DNA from: Paraherbaspirillum soli
GTDB taxonomy: Bacteria; Pseudomonadota; Gammaproteobacteria; Burkholderiales; Burkholderiaceae_D
Assembly (NCBI RefSeq): GCF_042654985.1
Contig: NZ_JBHSMT010000005.1
Location: 1-64,000, forward strand
Length of the DNA stretch: 64,000 bases
Reading direction: 5' to 3'
The notes below the pieces were generated by a model that was not told the origin of the DNA, made no database searches, and saw only the letters and a list, made by a program, of their open reading frames with translations. The position numbers and the translations under genes are program-made. Within the stretch, counting starts at the first letter, position 1, and every line of letters begins with the position of its first letter. Positions 1 to 7,476 of this stretch are shown piece by piece.

Positions 1-610
1 TGAACGCCGCATTGGCGTCGGCCAGGATCAGGCGATGCGCGCCGTCGCTGTGCTCAAAGAAATAGCTGATGCCCCATTCTTCGCACAGGCGGCTGAAAAA
101 GGCGAAGTCGGTTTCGTTGTATTGGGTTTGGTAGTCGCGCTTCGGGTAACGGGTGAAGTCGTACAGGCGTTTCTCGACCGGGAAAGCATAATCGACCAGC
201 AAATCTTCCAGCACTTCCACCACGGTCTGTTCCTGGAATATCTTGCTGTTGGTGCGCAGCGTCGCCAGATGCAGCCAGGGCCGCAAAGTCAATTCGTAGG
301 ACACATCCCGGCCTGCTTCGCGCAGCATTTTTGCGTCGCTGATCAAGCCTGAGATTTCGCGGGTGCCGTCGCCGTCCAGTGCGATGCTGACGGTCAGGTC
401 GCGGCCGATGAAATCGTCCAGGTTGAAGCGGGCAGCGAGAGAAAACCGATTCTTGACGGCGTCGGGGGTTTTAAGCAGCAGGCGATATTCAAACAGGGAA
501 TTGATCCCTTCGCTGCCGCTCAGTCTGACTGCAAGCAGTGCCGGCCGGCCCGGCAAGTGTTCGGGGATGGCAGGACTCTTCGCACTGAGGGTGCGGGAGG
601 CGGTCGGCAT
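1..610 (-). CDS. vgrG: VgrG-type T6SS spike protein, N-terminal part
   Basis: An open frame begins with ATG at 610 on the minus strand and leaves the window at base 1 after 203 codons with no stop. The translation has VgrG/Rhs-spike features: an early segment with PALLAVRLSGSEGINSLFEYRL, then a gp27-like region containing RDYQTQYNETDFAFFSRL and YFFEHSDGAHRLILADAN near residues 158-200. In the family, VgrG trimers tip the Hcp tube of the type VI secretion machine and carry effectors to target cells. Only the N-terminal third is visible, so a C-terminal effector extension cannot be judged. No other T6SS gene lies in the window. A palindromic repeat (645-773) sits just upstream of the start. The family call is firm. 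Confidence 0.88.
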   Translation of the reverse strand, partial: MPTASRTLSAKSPAIPEHLPGRPALLAVRLSGSEGINSLFEYRLLLKTPDAVKNRFSLAARFNLDDFIGRDLTVSIALDGDGTREISGLISDAKMLREAGRDVSYELTLRPWLHLATLRTNSKIFQEQTVVEVLEDLLVDYAFPVEKRLYDFTRYPKRDYQTQYNETDFAFFSRLCEEWGISYFFEHSDGAHRLILADANAAF

Positions 611-644
611 GGCGCGGCTCCTGGGTTGTTGCGGTGAGGTGTGG

Positions 645-773
645 GGCACCTCGAAAAACCGTAGCGAGCGACCCAAGGTCGGGGCGACGAAGTTGCAACA
701 CCTGCAGCCGTACGGAGCGGGCGAGCATCACAGCCCCGAGATTGAGCCGCGCAGTAGGTTTGTCGAGGTGCCC
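645..773 (+). repeat. ERIC-like palindromic repeat, family A copy 1
   Basis: About 129 bp that can fold into one long imperfect hairpin. The ends GGCACCTCGAAAAACC and GGTTTGTCGAGGTGCC are inverted; inner blocks CCCAAGGTCGGGGC and GCCCCGAGATTGAGCC are also roughly inverted. Related copies lie at 7322-7440, 17620-17773, 31949-32067 and 40582-40645. It encodes no convincing protein; the ORFs across it are by-products of the repeat. Confidence 0.85.
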
Positions 774-781
774 TGTGGGAG

Positions 782-840
782 CGCCGCCATTTTCCGGGGC
801 AAGACCCAAGATCTGCTGCTTGACTCCGAAAATGGCGGCG
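782..840. terminator. Strong hairpin downstream of the symporter gene
   Basis: CGCCGCCATTTTC (782-794) pairs with GAAAATGGCGGCG (828-840), a 13-bp perfect stem with a loop of about 33 bases. It begins 15 bases after the stop of the minus-strand symporter gene and probably closes that transcript or protects its 3' end. There is no clear T-run on either strand, so intrinsic termination is not proven. Confidence 0.5.
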
Positions 841-855
841 TTTGGCTGCTTGGCC

Positions 856-2322
856 TTAGACCGGCTTCAGCTCTTCCATCTGGGCTCGCTCATCGTCCAG
901 CACCGCCAACGCCTGCTCCGGCGTAATCGGGCAACGCGGCGTCAGCAGACTGACCGCGACGCCGGCGCACAGAGCGGTGGTCACGGCGGGAATCACCGGG
1001 TTGCTCCAGTATTTGGCCCAGTCCTCGATCAACATCACGGCAATCGACATGGCCGAGCCGCCGGCCAGTGCCGCCAGCGCGCCCTGCCAATTGAAACGCG
1101 GCCAGAAGCGGCCCAGCACGCCGCAGATGAACAAGCCCGACATGACGGTCGCGATCATCTTGGTGATGTAGCCGATGATGTCGTCGGACAGCAAGGCCAA
1201 CAGCAGCGCCAGTCCGATCACCGCCACCAGCGCTAGACGCGAATAAACCAGCACCTTGTCGCGATCCGGCATGCGGCCGCTGCACATGACGTAGACATCG
1301 CGCAGCAGGATGGAGACCCCGGCCACCGCATCCGAACTGGCGCTGGACAGCGTCGCCGACAGTCCTGCAATCAACACCACCATGCCTATCGCCATCGGCA
1401 ACACTTCGGAAGCAAGATAAGGAAAGGCGTAACTGGCGTTGGACAGGTTGGGCTCCATGGTGCGCGCCGCCATGCCGATCAGCGCCGGCAACAAGCTGAA
1501 GAATAAATACAGCACGCCGGTCATCACGAACGAACGGCGCACGGTATCGACACTCTGCCCGGCGTAGATGCGCTGGCGGTACGACGGCGTGGCCAGCACG
1601 CCCACCGCCACCACCATCGCCAGCGACAGCGCATGCAGGCCGCCGAGTTTGCCGATGCCGAGCATGGTCACCGCGGCAGGATCCATCGCATCGTAGATAT
1701 GGTTCAGGCCGCCGATCTGATAGACCGAAATCGCCGCGATCAGGATGAATCCGACAAACAGGATGATCGCCTGCACGGTATCGGTCCAAACCACGGCGGT
1801 ATAGCCGCCGATCACCACATAAATCGCAAAGCCCAGCGCCACGATCCATTTGGCGGTGGCCGGTTCAATCTTTGCCATCCAGGCCAGGTACATGCCGCCG
1901 CCCAGCATGTGCGCTCCCAGCCAGCCGATCGAGGCGACCAGCATCAGCACGCCGGAGATATTCTTCACCAGCCGGTTGGCTCCGACATAGTAAGAAAGCT
2001 CCTCGCTCATGGTCATGAAGCGGTGCTGGCGCACCGGCGCGAACCACCAGGCCAGCAACAAAATGCCGGCGGCTCCGCCCAAGCCGTAGAGCGCCCCGGC
2101 CCAGCCGTTGACATAGGCGAATCCAACCGCGCCCATGCTGGAACCGGTGCCGACCATGGTCGCCACCGTGGTCCCCAAGGTCAGGAAAAACGGGAAAGAT
2201 CGCCCGCCCAGCAAGAAGTCCTCGCCGCTCTTCTGTTTGCGAGAGACAAACCAGCCTAGCCAGATCATGGCCAGGATGTAGACCAGAAACCCCGTCATGA
2301 ACACAGTGCTTTTCATATCCAT
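856..2322 (-). CDS. Sodium:solute symporter family (SSS) permease
   Basis: This 488-residue inner-membrane protein has the length and many hydrophobic segments of the SSS/SLC5 family, which couples Na+ or H+ entry to uptake of small solutes. Visible family features are the first membrane segment followed by SRKQKSGEDFLLGGRSFPFF (residues about 27-46), the GTTVATMVGTGSSMGAVGFAY stretch in the second helix, and the ATLSSASSDAVAG motif in the middle. The start at 2322 is preceded by GAGGAG at good spacing. The substrate cannot be read from sequence. Its position downstream of, and on the same strand as, the glyoxylate/glycerate operon makes an organic acid a reasonable guess, but a 402-base gap separates it from pyk, so it is probably transcribed on its own. 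Confidence 0.88.
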   Translation of the reverse strand: MDMKSTVFMTGFLVYILAMIWLGWFVSRKQKSGEDFLLGGRSFPFFLTLGTTVATMVGTGSSMGAVGFAYVNGWAGALYGLGGAAGILLLAWWFAPVRQHRFMTMSEELSYYVGANRLVKNISGVLMLVASIGWLGAHMLGGGMYLAWMAKIEPATAKWIVALGFAIYVVIGGYTAVVWTDTVQAIILFVGFILIAAISVYQIGGLNHIYDAMDPAAVTMLGIGKLGGLHALSLAMVVAVGVLATPSYRQRIYAGQSVDTVRRSFVMTGVLYLFFSLLPALIGMAARTMEPNLSNASYAFPYLASEVLPMAIGMVVLIAGLSATLSSASSDAVAGVSILLRDVYVMCSGRMPDRDKVLVYSRLALVAVIGLALLLALLSDDIIGYITKMIATVMSGLFICGVLGRFWPRFNWQGALAALAGGSAMSIAVMLIEDWAKYWSNPVIPAVTTALCAGVAVSLLTPRCPITPEQALAVLDDERAQMEELKPV

Positions 2323-2618
2323 ATATATCTCCTCGATCTATTAACTACTGTTGACCTGCTTTCAATAGCGATTCAATTAAATGCAGCAAACCCGATGTCA
2401 TGAAATTTCTCGTTTGGATAGCATTCGCTGCCATATCGCACGGTTCGCCAAAGTGCGGCGAGAGCACATTGTATTGAAATTAAGTCAACACAAACGGCGC
2501 ACAACTTTGTTGCGTTTAAAAACAGAGTTTTCTTAATGTGATCTAAGGGATTTGCATGGAAAGGCGTCCGATGCTGGCGCCAGCCAGGTCATTCGCCTAT
2601 GCAATGAGGAGGAAATCG
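2323..2618. other. Intergenic gap upstream of the symporter gene
   Basis: An AT-richer stretch between pyk and the symporter gene, both on the minus strand. It must hold the symporter promoter. No RNA gene, repeat copy or convincing operator was recognised in it. Confidence 0.4.
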
Positions 2619-2690
2619 ATGGGGGATCGTGCTACTGCGTGCGCCCGGCACAACGTCTGCCGGCCGTGCTTGGCTGAGCTCCTGCGGTAG
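2619..2690 (+). CDS. Possible 23-residue small ORF
   Basis: ATG at 2619 is preceded by a near-ideal ribosome binding site, GAGGAGGAAATCG, and the frame reads MGDRATACARHNVCRPCLAELLR before a TAG. It holds three cysteines, two as CRPC. A 7-bp inverted repeat, GCTGAGC/GCTCAGC, overlaps its 3' end and may be a hairpin. No homology can be claimed. Strand and position do not suit a leader peptide for a neighbouring gene. The ribosome binding site is the only real argument for it. Confidence 0.2.
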   Translation: MGDRATACARHNVCRPCLAELLR

Positions 2691-2724
2691 GGCTCAGCGC
2701 TAGACATGCATCCTTACTAGTGGA

Positions 2725-4137
2725 CTAGATCTCGGCAAGACGCAGCAAATTGGTACTGCCCGGCTGACCGAACGGCATGCCGGCGGTGATCGCGATCTGG
2801 TCGCCAGCTGCGGCGTAGCCTTCCTTGACCGCGGTGCGGCAGGCTGCCGCCACCATTTCGCTTTCGTTATGCACTTGATCGCTGATGGTGGAGTGCACGC
2901 CCCACACCAACGCCAGTCGGCGTGCGGTCGCCAGCTTTGGCGTGATGCTGAGAATCGGCGCGGTCGGCCGTTCGCGTGCCGCCCGCAGGCTGGTGTGGCC
3001 GGAACTGGTGTAGGTGACGGTGACCTTGGCGCCGACGATCCGGGTCACATCGCGCAAGGCGGAACAAATGGCGTCGCCGCGATTCGGCAACGGCGCTTGG
3101 TGCTGGGCATCCAGCATGTTTTGATACAGCGGGTCGCGCTCGACTTCGGCGATGATGCGATCCATGATGGCCACCGCCGGGATCGGATACGCGCCGCTGG
3201 CGGATTCCGCCGACAGCATCACCGCATCGGCGCCGTCATAGATTGCGCTGGCGACGTCGGATGCTTCGGCCCGGGTCGGCACCGGCGAGCTGATCATCGA
3301 TTCCAGCATCTGGGTGGCGATCACGATCGGTTTGCCGTGCTGGCGGCAGACCCGCAAAATGCGCTTTTGCACACCGGGCACGCACTCCGGCGGCAGCTCG
3401 ACGCCGAGGTCGCCGCGCGCCACCATGATCGCGTCGGATACCTGCACGATGGCATCCAGTTGATCCAGTGCAGCCGGCTTTTCCAGCTTGGACAATACGC
3501 TGGCGCGATCGCCGATCAAGGCCCGCGCTTCCAGTACGTCTTCCGGCCGCTGCACGAACGACAGCGCAATCCAGTCGACCCCGAGTTCCAGCGCGAACTG
3601 CAAATCGCGCTTGTCCTTGTCGGTCAAGGCCGGGATCGGCAGCACCGCATCCGGCACGTTGACACCCTTGCGATCCGACAAAGTGCCGCTGTTGACGACG
3701 CGGGTGTGGATCTGGCTGCCATCGCAGGCCAGCACTTGCAGCCGTATTTTGCCGTCGTCCAGCAGCAGCGACTGGCCGGCGGCGATGACCGCGAACAGCT
3801 CCGGATGCGGCAAGCATACGCGCTGATTGTTGCCCGGCGCGCTGTCGCGGTCGAGCGTGAATTCCTGGCCGGCCGCGAGCTGGATCCGGCCTTCGTCGAA
3901 CTGGCCGATGCGCAGCTTGGGTCCTTGCAAATCGGCCAGGATCGCAATCGGGCGGCCGACTTTGCGCTCCACTTCGCGCACGATGTCGTAGCGGCGCTGG
4001 TGATCGGCGTGGCTGCCGTGGCTGAAATTAAAACGGAAGACGTCGGCGCCGGCTTCGAACAATGCCTGGATGGTGTCTTGATCGGCGCTGGCCGGGCCGA
4101 GTGTGGCTACAATTTTTGCTTTACGCTGGCGTCGCAT
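2725..4137 (-). CDS. pyk: Pyruvate kinase
   Basis: A 470-residue cytosolic enzyme that converts phosphoenolpyruvate and ADP to pyruvate and ATP. The sequence shows KIVATLGPAS at the N terminus, FRFNFSHG (about 34-41), DLQGPKLRIGQF (about 70-81), the active-site region VARGDLGVELP (about 240) and TQMLESMI (about 275), followed by a regulatory C-terminal domain with VTYTSSGHTSLRAARERP. ATG at 4137 follows GAGGAAAG. It starts 20 bases after the stop of ttuD on the same strand and is the last gene of the gcl-hyi-glxR-ttuD-pyk run. This suggests an isozyme dedicated to draining 2-phosphoglycerate made from glyoxylate into pyruvate, although the enolase step must be supplied from elsewhere. Confidence 0.95.
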   Translation of the reverse strand: MRRQRKAKIVATLGPASADQDTIQALFEAGADVFRFNFSHGSHADHQRRYDIVREVERKVGRPIAILADLQGPKLRIGQFDEGRIQLAAGQEFTLDRDSAPGNNQRVCLPHPELFAVIAAGQSLLLDDGKIRLQVLACDGSQIHTRVVNSGTLSDRKGVNVPDAVLPIPALTDKDKRDLQFALELGVDWIALSFVQRPEDVLEARALIGDRASVLSKLEKPAALDQLDAIVQVSDAIMVARGDLGVELPPECVPGVQKRILRVCRQHGKPIVIATQMLESMISSPVPTRAEASDVASAIYDGADAVMLSAESASGAYPIPAVAIMDRIIAEVERDPLYQNMLDAQHQAPLPNRGDAICSALRDVTRIVGAKVTVTYTSSGHTSLRAARERPTAPILSITPKLATARRLALVWGVHSTISDQVHNESEMVAAACRTAVKEGYAAAGDQIAITAGMPFGQPGSTNLLRLAEI

Positions 4138-4157
4138 CGTGAACTTTCCTCTGCTTT

Positions 4158-5453
4158 TTATAAGATCAACATCGCACGAAAATCGTTGACGTTGGTACGC
4201 GTCGGTCCACTCACAACGAGATCGCCCAGCACGCTGAAAAATCCATAACCGTCATTGTTGTCCAGCATGGCGCGGGCGCGCAGGCCACGCTCCGCCGCCC
4301 GGCGCATCGAGTCCGGCTGATAGATCGCGCCGGCGTTGTCCTCCGAGCCGTCGATGCCGTCGGTGTCGCAGGCGATCGCATGAATATCGGGGAAGCCGTC
4401 CAGCGCCGTCGCCAGACTTAGCAGGAATTCGGCATTGCGGCCGCCGCGACCGCTGCCGCGTACCGTGACCGTGGTTTCGCCGCCGGAGAGGACCACACAA
4501 GGCTTGCTGAACGGCTGGCCGCGACGCGCGATCTGCCTGGCCAGCGCCGCATGCGCTAAGCCGATATCGCGTGCTTCGCCTTCCATTTCATCGGACAAAA
4601 TATAGGGCGTGATGCCGGCGGCAATGGCGGTGGCTGCGGCCGCCTCCAGCGCGTCTTGCGCGGTCGCGATCACGTGGTGCTGGTTGCGCGCCAGGCGCGG
4701 ATCGCCGGGCTTGGCGGTTTCGTCGGCGCCGGATGCAAGGTGTTGCAGAACTGCGTGGGGAATCTCGATCTGGTACTTGCGCAATACCGCCAGCGCATCG
4801 GCGCAAGTGGTCGGATCGGGCAAGGTCGGGCCGCTGGCGATGATGCCGGGATCGTCGCCGGGAATATCCGAAATCATCAGTGTCACTACCCGCGCCGGGG
4901 CGCAAGCCAGCGCCAGCCGCCCGCCTTTGATGGCCGACAGATGCTTGCGCACGCAGTTCATTTCAAAAATATTGGCGCCGCTTTTCAGCAGCGCTTTATT
5001 GATCGCCTGCTTCTGTTCGAGCGTGATGCCGTCGGCCGGCAGTGCCAGCAGCGCCGAGCCGCCGCCGGAAATCAGGCACAGCACTAGGTCGTCGGCAGTC
5101 AGGTTTTGCACCATTGCCAGCATGCGTCCGGCAGCTTGGCGGCCGGCCTCGTCCGGCACCGGATGCGAGGCTTCGACCACTTCGATCCGCTCGCATGGCG
5201 CACCGTGGCCGTAGCGGGTCACGACCAAGCCCGACAGTTGGCCCGGCCAGTGCTGTTCCACCGCCTGCGCCATGGCGGCGGCGCCTTTGCCGGCGCCGAT
5301 CACCAAGGTACGCCCCTGGCCCGAGGGTGCCGGTATCGCCGCCAGATATTGCGGCAGGCATTTGGCGGCGCTCACCGCATCGACCGCGCTTTGGTACATA
5401 TCGAGCAGCAGCTGGCGCGGTTTGATTTGGGGCTGGATGTTGGAGGTAGTCAT
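4158..5453 (-). CDS. ttuD: Glycerate 2-kinase, MOFRL family (TtuD/GckA type)
   Basis: A 431-residue protein of the DUF4147/MOFRL family. Members phosphorylate glycerate at position 2; older annotation calls the same family hydroxypyruvate reductase (TtuD). Visible are the glycine-rich nucleotide site LISGGGSALL (about residue 130) and the C-terminal MOFRL signature with VVLSGGETTVTVRGSGRGG and CDTDGIDGSEDNAGA. An in-frame ATG 27 codons upstream is possible, but MTTSNIQPQ at 5453 begins where family members begin. The gene lies between glxR and pyk on the same strand. In that setting it turns the glycerate made by GlxR into 2-phosphoglycerate. Kinase is favoured over reductase because the dehydrogenase step is already covered by GlxR. 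Confidence 0.88.
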   Translation of the reverse strand: MTTSNIQPQIKPRQLLLDMYQSAVDAVSAAKCLPQYLAAIPAPSGQGRTLVIGAGKGAAAMAQAVEQHWPGQLSGLVVTRYGHGAPCERIEVVEASHPVPDEAGRQAAGRMLAMVQNLTADDLVLCLISGGGSALLALPADGITLEQKQAINKALLKSGANIFEMNCVRKHLSAIKGGRLALACAPARVVTLMISDIPGDDPGIIASGPTLPDPTTCADALAVLRKYQIEIPHAVLQHLASGADETAKPGDPRLARNQHHVIATAQDALEAAAATAIAAGITPYILSDEMEGEARDIGLAHAALARQIARRGQPFSKPCVVLSGGETTVTVRGSGRGGRNAEFLLSLATALDGFPDIHAIACDTDGIDGSEDNAGAIYQPDSMRRAAERGLRARAMLDNNDGYGFFSVLGDLVVSGPTRTNVNDFRAMLIL

Positions 5454-5492
5454 GCGGATGAACCTTGATCGGTGGCGAGAGAGACAGCCATT

Positions 5493-5522
5493 GTAGGTCG
5501 GAAAAGCGTAGCGCCTTCCGAC
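5493..5522 (+). repeat. REP repeat, family C, single unit
   Basis: The 30-base unit starts GTAGGTCGGAAAAGCG and ends GCGCCTTCCGAC; GTCGGAA and TTCCGAC form its stem. It lies between glxR and ttuD inside the operon. The same unit occurs at both ends of the block at 55263-55423. Confidence 0.8.
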
Positions 5523-5591
5523 ATTGCGCCCCACCCCGTACTACGAAAAAGTCGACGTAATACGGAGTGGATCAAATACACAATCGCGTCA

Positions 5592-6479
5592 TTAAGCCTT
5601 CGCGATTTCGTGATTGGACATGATTTCAATCGCCCGGCACAGCGCCGAATGATCGAGGCCGCTCATGCCGTTGGCGGCGCAGGAGTTCATCAACTCTTGC
5701 GCCACCGCGGTGTTCGGCAGCGACACGCCGAGCGCCTTCGCGCCCTGCAAGGCCAGGTTCAGGTCCTTTTGATGCAGTTCGATGCGGAAGCCCGGATTGA
5801 AATGGCGCTTCACCATCCGTTCGCCATGCACTTCCAGGATGCGCGATGCGGCGAAGCCGCCCATCAGGGCCTGCCGCACGCGAGCCGGATCGGCGCCGGC
5901 TTTGGACGCGAACAACAAGGCTTCGGCCACCGCCTGGATATTCAGGGCGACGATGATCTGGTTGGCGACCTTGGTGGTCTGGCCGTCGCCGTTGCCGCCG
6001 ACCAGCGTGATGTTCTTGCCCATCAGTTCGAACAAAGGCATGACGTCGTTGAAGGCAGACTCGGAACCGCCGACCATGATCGTCAGCGACGCGGCTTTGG
6101 CGCCGACCTCGCCGCCGGACACCGGGGCATCCAGGTATTCGCAGCCGAGGGCGTTGATTTTCTTGGCGAAGGCTTTGGTCGCGATCGGTGAAATCGAACT
6201 CATGTCGACCACCACCTTGCCGGCCGACAGTCCTTCGGCGACGCCTTTTTCGGCGAACAGCACCGCTTCCACGTGCGGCGTATCCGGCACCATGATGATG
6301 ATGACGTCGGCGCGTTTGGCGACTTCGGCGCCGGAAGTACACACGGTGGCGCCGCCGTCGATCAATGCTGCCGGTGGATTTTTCTGGTCATGCAGATACA
6401 GTTTGTGACCGCCGCGCTGCAGGTTTTCCGCCATGGGCGCGCCCATGATGCCGAGTCCGATAAAGCCGACTTTTGCCAT
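5592..6479 (-). CDS. glxR: 2-hydroxy-3-oxopropionate reductase (tartronate semialdehyde reductase)
   Basis: A 295-residue beta-hydroxyacid dehydrogenase that reduces tartronate semialdehyde to D-glycerate with NAD(P)H. The N-terminal Rossmann motif is GLGIMGAPMAENL (about residues 7-19). The substrate-binding signature DAPVSGGEVGA follows (about 117), and the catalytic lysine region GQTTKVANQI comes near 170. Length and motif spacing fit the family. ATG at 6479 follows CGGGAGAA. The gene sits 39 bases after hyi, in the standard gcl-hyi-glxR order, which separates it from related 3-hydroxyisobutyrate dehydrogenases. Confidence 0.95.
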   Translation of the reverse strand: MAKVGFIGLGIMGAPMAENLQRGGHKLYLHDQKNPPAALIDGGATVCTSGAEVAKRADVIIIMVPDTPHVEAVLFAEKGVAEGLSAGKVVVDMSSISPIATKAFAKKINALGCEYLDAPVSGGEVGAKAASLTIMVGGSESAFNDVMPLFELMGKNITLVGGNGDGQTTKVANQIIVALNIQAVAEALLFASKAGADPARVRQALMGGFAASRILEVHGERMVKRHFNPGFRIELHQKDLNLALQGAKALGVSLPNTAVAQELMNSCAANGMSGLDHSALCRAIEIMSNHEIAKA

Positions 6480-6518
6480 GTTGTTTCTCCCGAGTGAGTT
6501 GAACCGTGTTGATGAAAT

Positions 6519-7298
6519 TCAGACGCCGTGTGCTGCGCGCCAGCCCAGGCCTTCGACCGTGCCGGCTTTCGGTTTGTATTCGCAGCCGATCCAGCCGTCG
6601 TAGCCGATGTCATCCAGAAATGCGAACAGGAAGCGGTAGTTGATCTCGCCGGTTCCCGGTTCGAAACGGCCTGGATTGTCCGCCAGCTGCATGTGCTTGA
6701 TCATCGGCAAATTGGCCATGATGGTGTTGGCCAACTCGCCTTCCATCCTTTGCATGTGATAGATGTCGTACTGCACGAACAGGTTGCCGGAACCGGTAGC
6801 TTTGATCAGGTCCAGGGCCTGGCGGGTGCGGGTCAGCAGGAAACCGGGGATGTCGAAACTGTTGATCGGCTCGATCAGCAAACGGATGCCTGCGGCCTGC
6901 AACTTGTCGGCGGCAAACGTCAGATTGCTGACGAAGGTGGCTTGCGCGAGTTCGGCGCTGACGCCAGCCGGCGCGATGCCTGCCAGGCAGTTCAATTGCT
7001 TGACGCCGAGCACCTTGGCGTAACGCAAGGCTTCATCGACGCCATGCCGAAATTCGCTGACTCTGTCGGGATGGCAGGCGATGCCGCGTTCGCCGGCCTC
7101 CCAGTTGCCCGCCGGCAGATTATGCAAGACCAGTTGCAAGCCGTGGGTGCTCAGCTTGTCGGCAATCTGTTCCGGCCGGAATGCGTACGGGAACAGGAAC
7201 TCGACCCCTTTGAATCCGGCCTTGGCCGCCGCTTCGAAGCGATCCAGGAACGGCAACTCGGTGAACAGCATGGTCAGGTTGGCGGCTAATTTTGTCAT
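6519..7298 (-). CDS. hyi: Hydroxypyruvate isomerase
   Basis: A 259-residue TIM-barrel enzyme of the AP-endonuclease-2-like isomerase family that interconverts hydroxypyruvate and tartronate semialdehyde. Typical pieces are FTELPFLDRFEAAAKAGF at the N terminus, LLIEPINSFDIPGF in the middle with the metal-binding Glu, FVQYDIYHMQRMEGEL, and GCEYKPKAGTVEGLGW at the C terminus. ATG at 7298 has GAGGAG upstream. It lies between gcl and glxR. The 178-base gap to gcl is mostly filled by a family A palindromic repeat (7322-7440), which could separate expression of gcl from that of the downstream genes. Confidence 0.95.
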   Translation of the reverse strand: MTKLAANLTMLFTELPFLDRFEAAAKAGFKGVEFLFPYAFRPEQIADKLSTHGLQLVLHNLPAGNWEAGERGIACHPDRVSEFRHGVDEALRYAKVLGVKQLNCLAGIAPAGVSAELAQATFVSNLTFAADKLQAAGIRLLIEPINSFDIPGFLLTRTRQALDLIKATGSGNLFVQYDIYHMQRMEGELANTIMANLPMIKHMQLADNPGRFEPGTGEINYRFLFAFLDDIGYDGWIGCEYKPKAGTVEGLGWRAAHGV

Positions 7299-7321
7299 CT
7301 CATATTCTCCTCATTTAAACG

Positions 7322-7440
7322 TCACCTCTAAAAACCTACTGCGCGGCCCAATCTCGGGGCTGCGATGCTCGCCGTACAACCGTACGGCTCCGCTTCTCGC
7401 CCCGACCTTGGGCCGCTCGCTACGGTTTTAAGAGGCGCCC
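7322..7440 (-). repeat. ERIC-like palindromic repeat, family A copy 2
   Basis: About 119 bp in the opposite orientation to copy 1, with the same core (CGTAGCGAGCGGCCCAAGG on the minus strand) and the shorter centre GAGAAGCGGAGCCGTACGG. The ends differ from other copies but still nearly pair (CTCTTAAAACC with GGTTTTTAGAG). It lies within the operon, between gcl and hyi. Confidence 0.85.
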
Positions 7441-7476
7441 CACAGTGCAAGGGTACTTCAATCTATAAACTGGTCG

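Noticed and set aside
645..773. Family A repeats as integron attC sites
   Set aside because: They are imperfect palindromes of the right size, but the attC core sites (RYYYAAC and GTTRRRY) are absent at the ends and no integrase or cassette layout is seen.
2869..4248. 459-codon open frame opposite pyk
   Set aside because: Shadow of pyruvate kinase; it runs across the pyk-ttuD junction with no motif.
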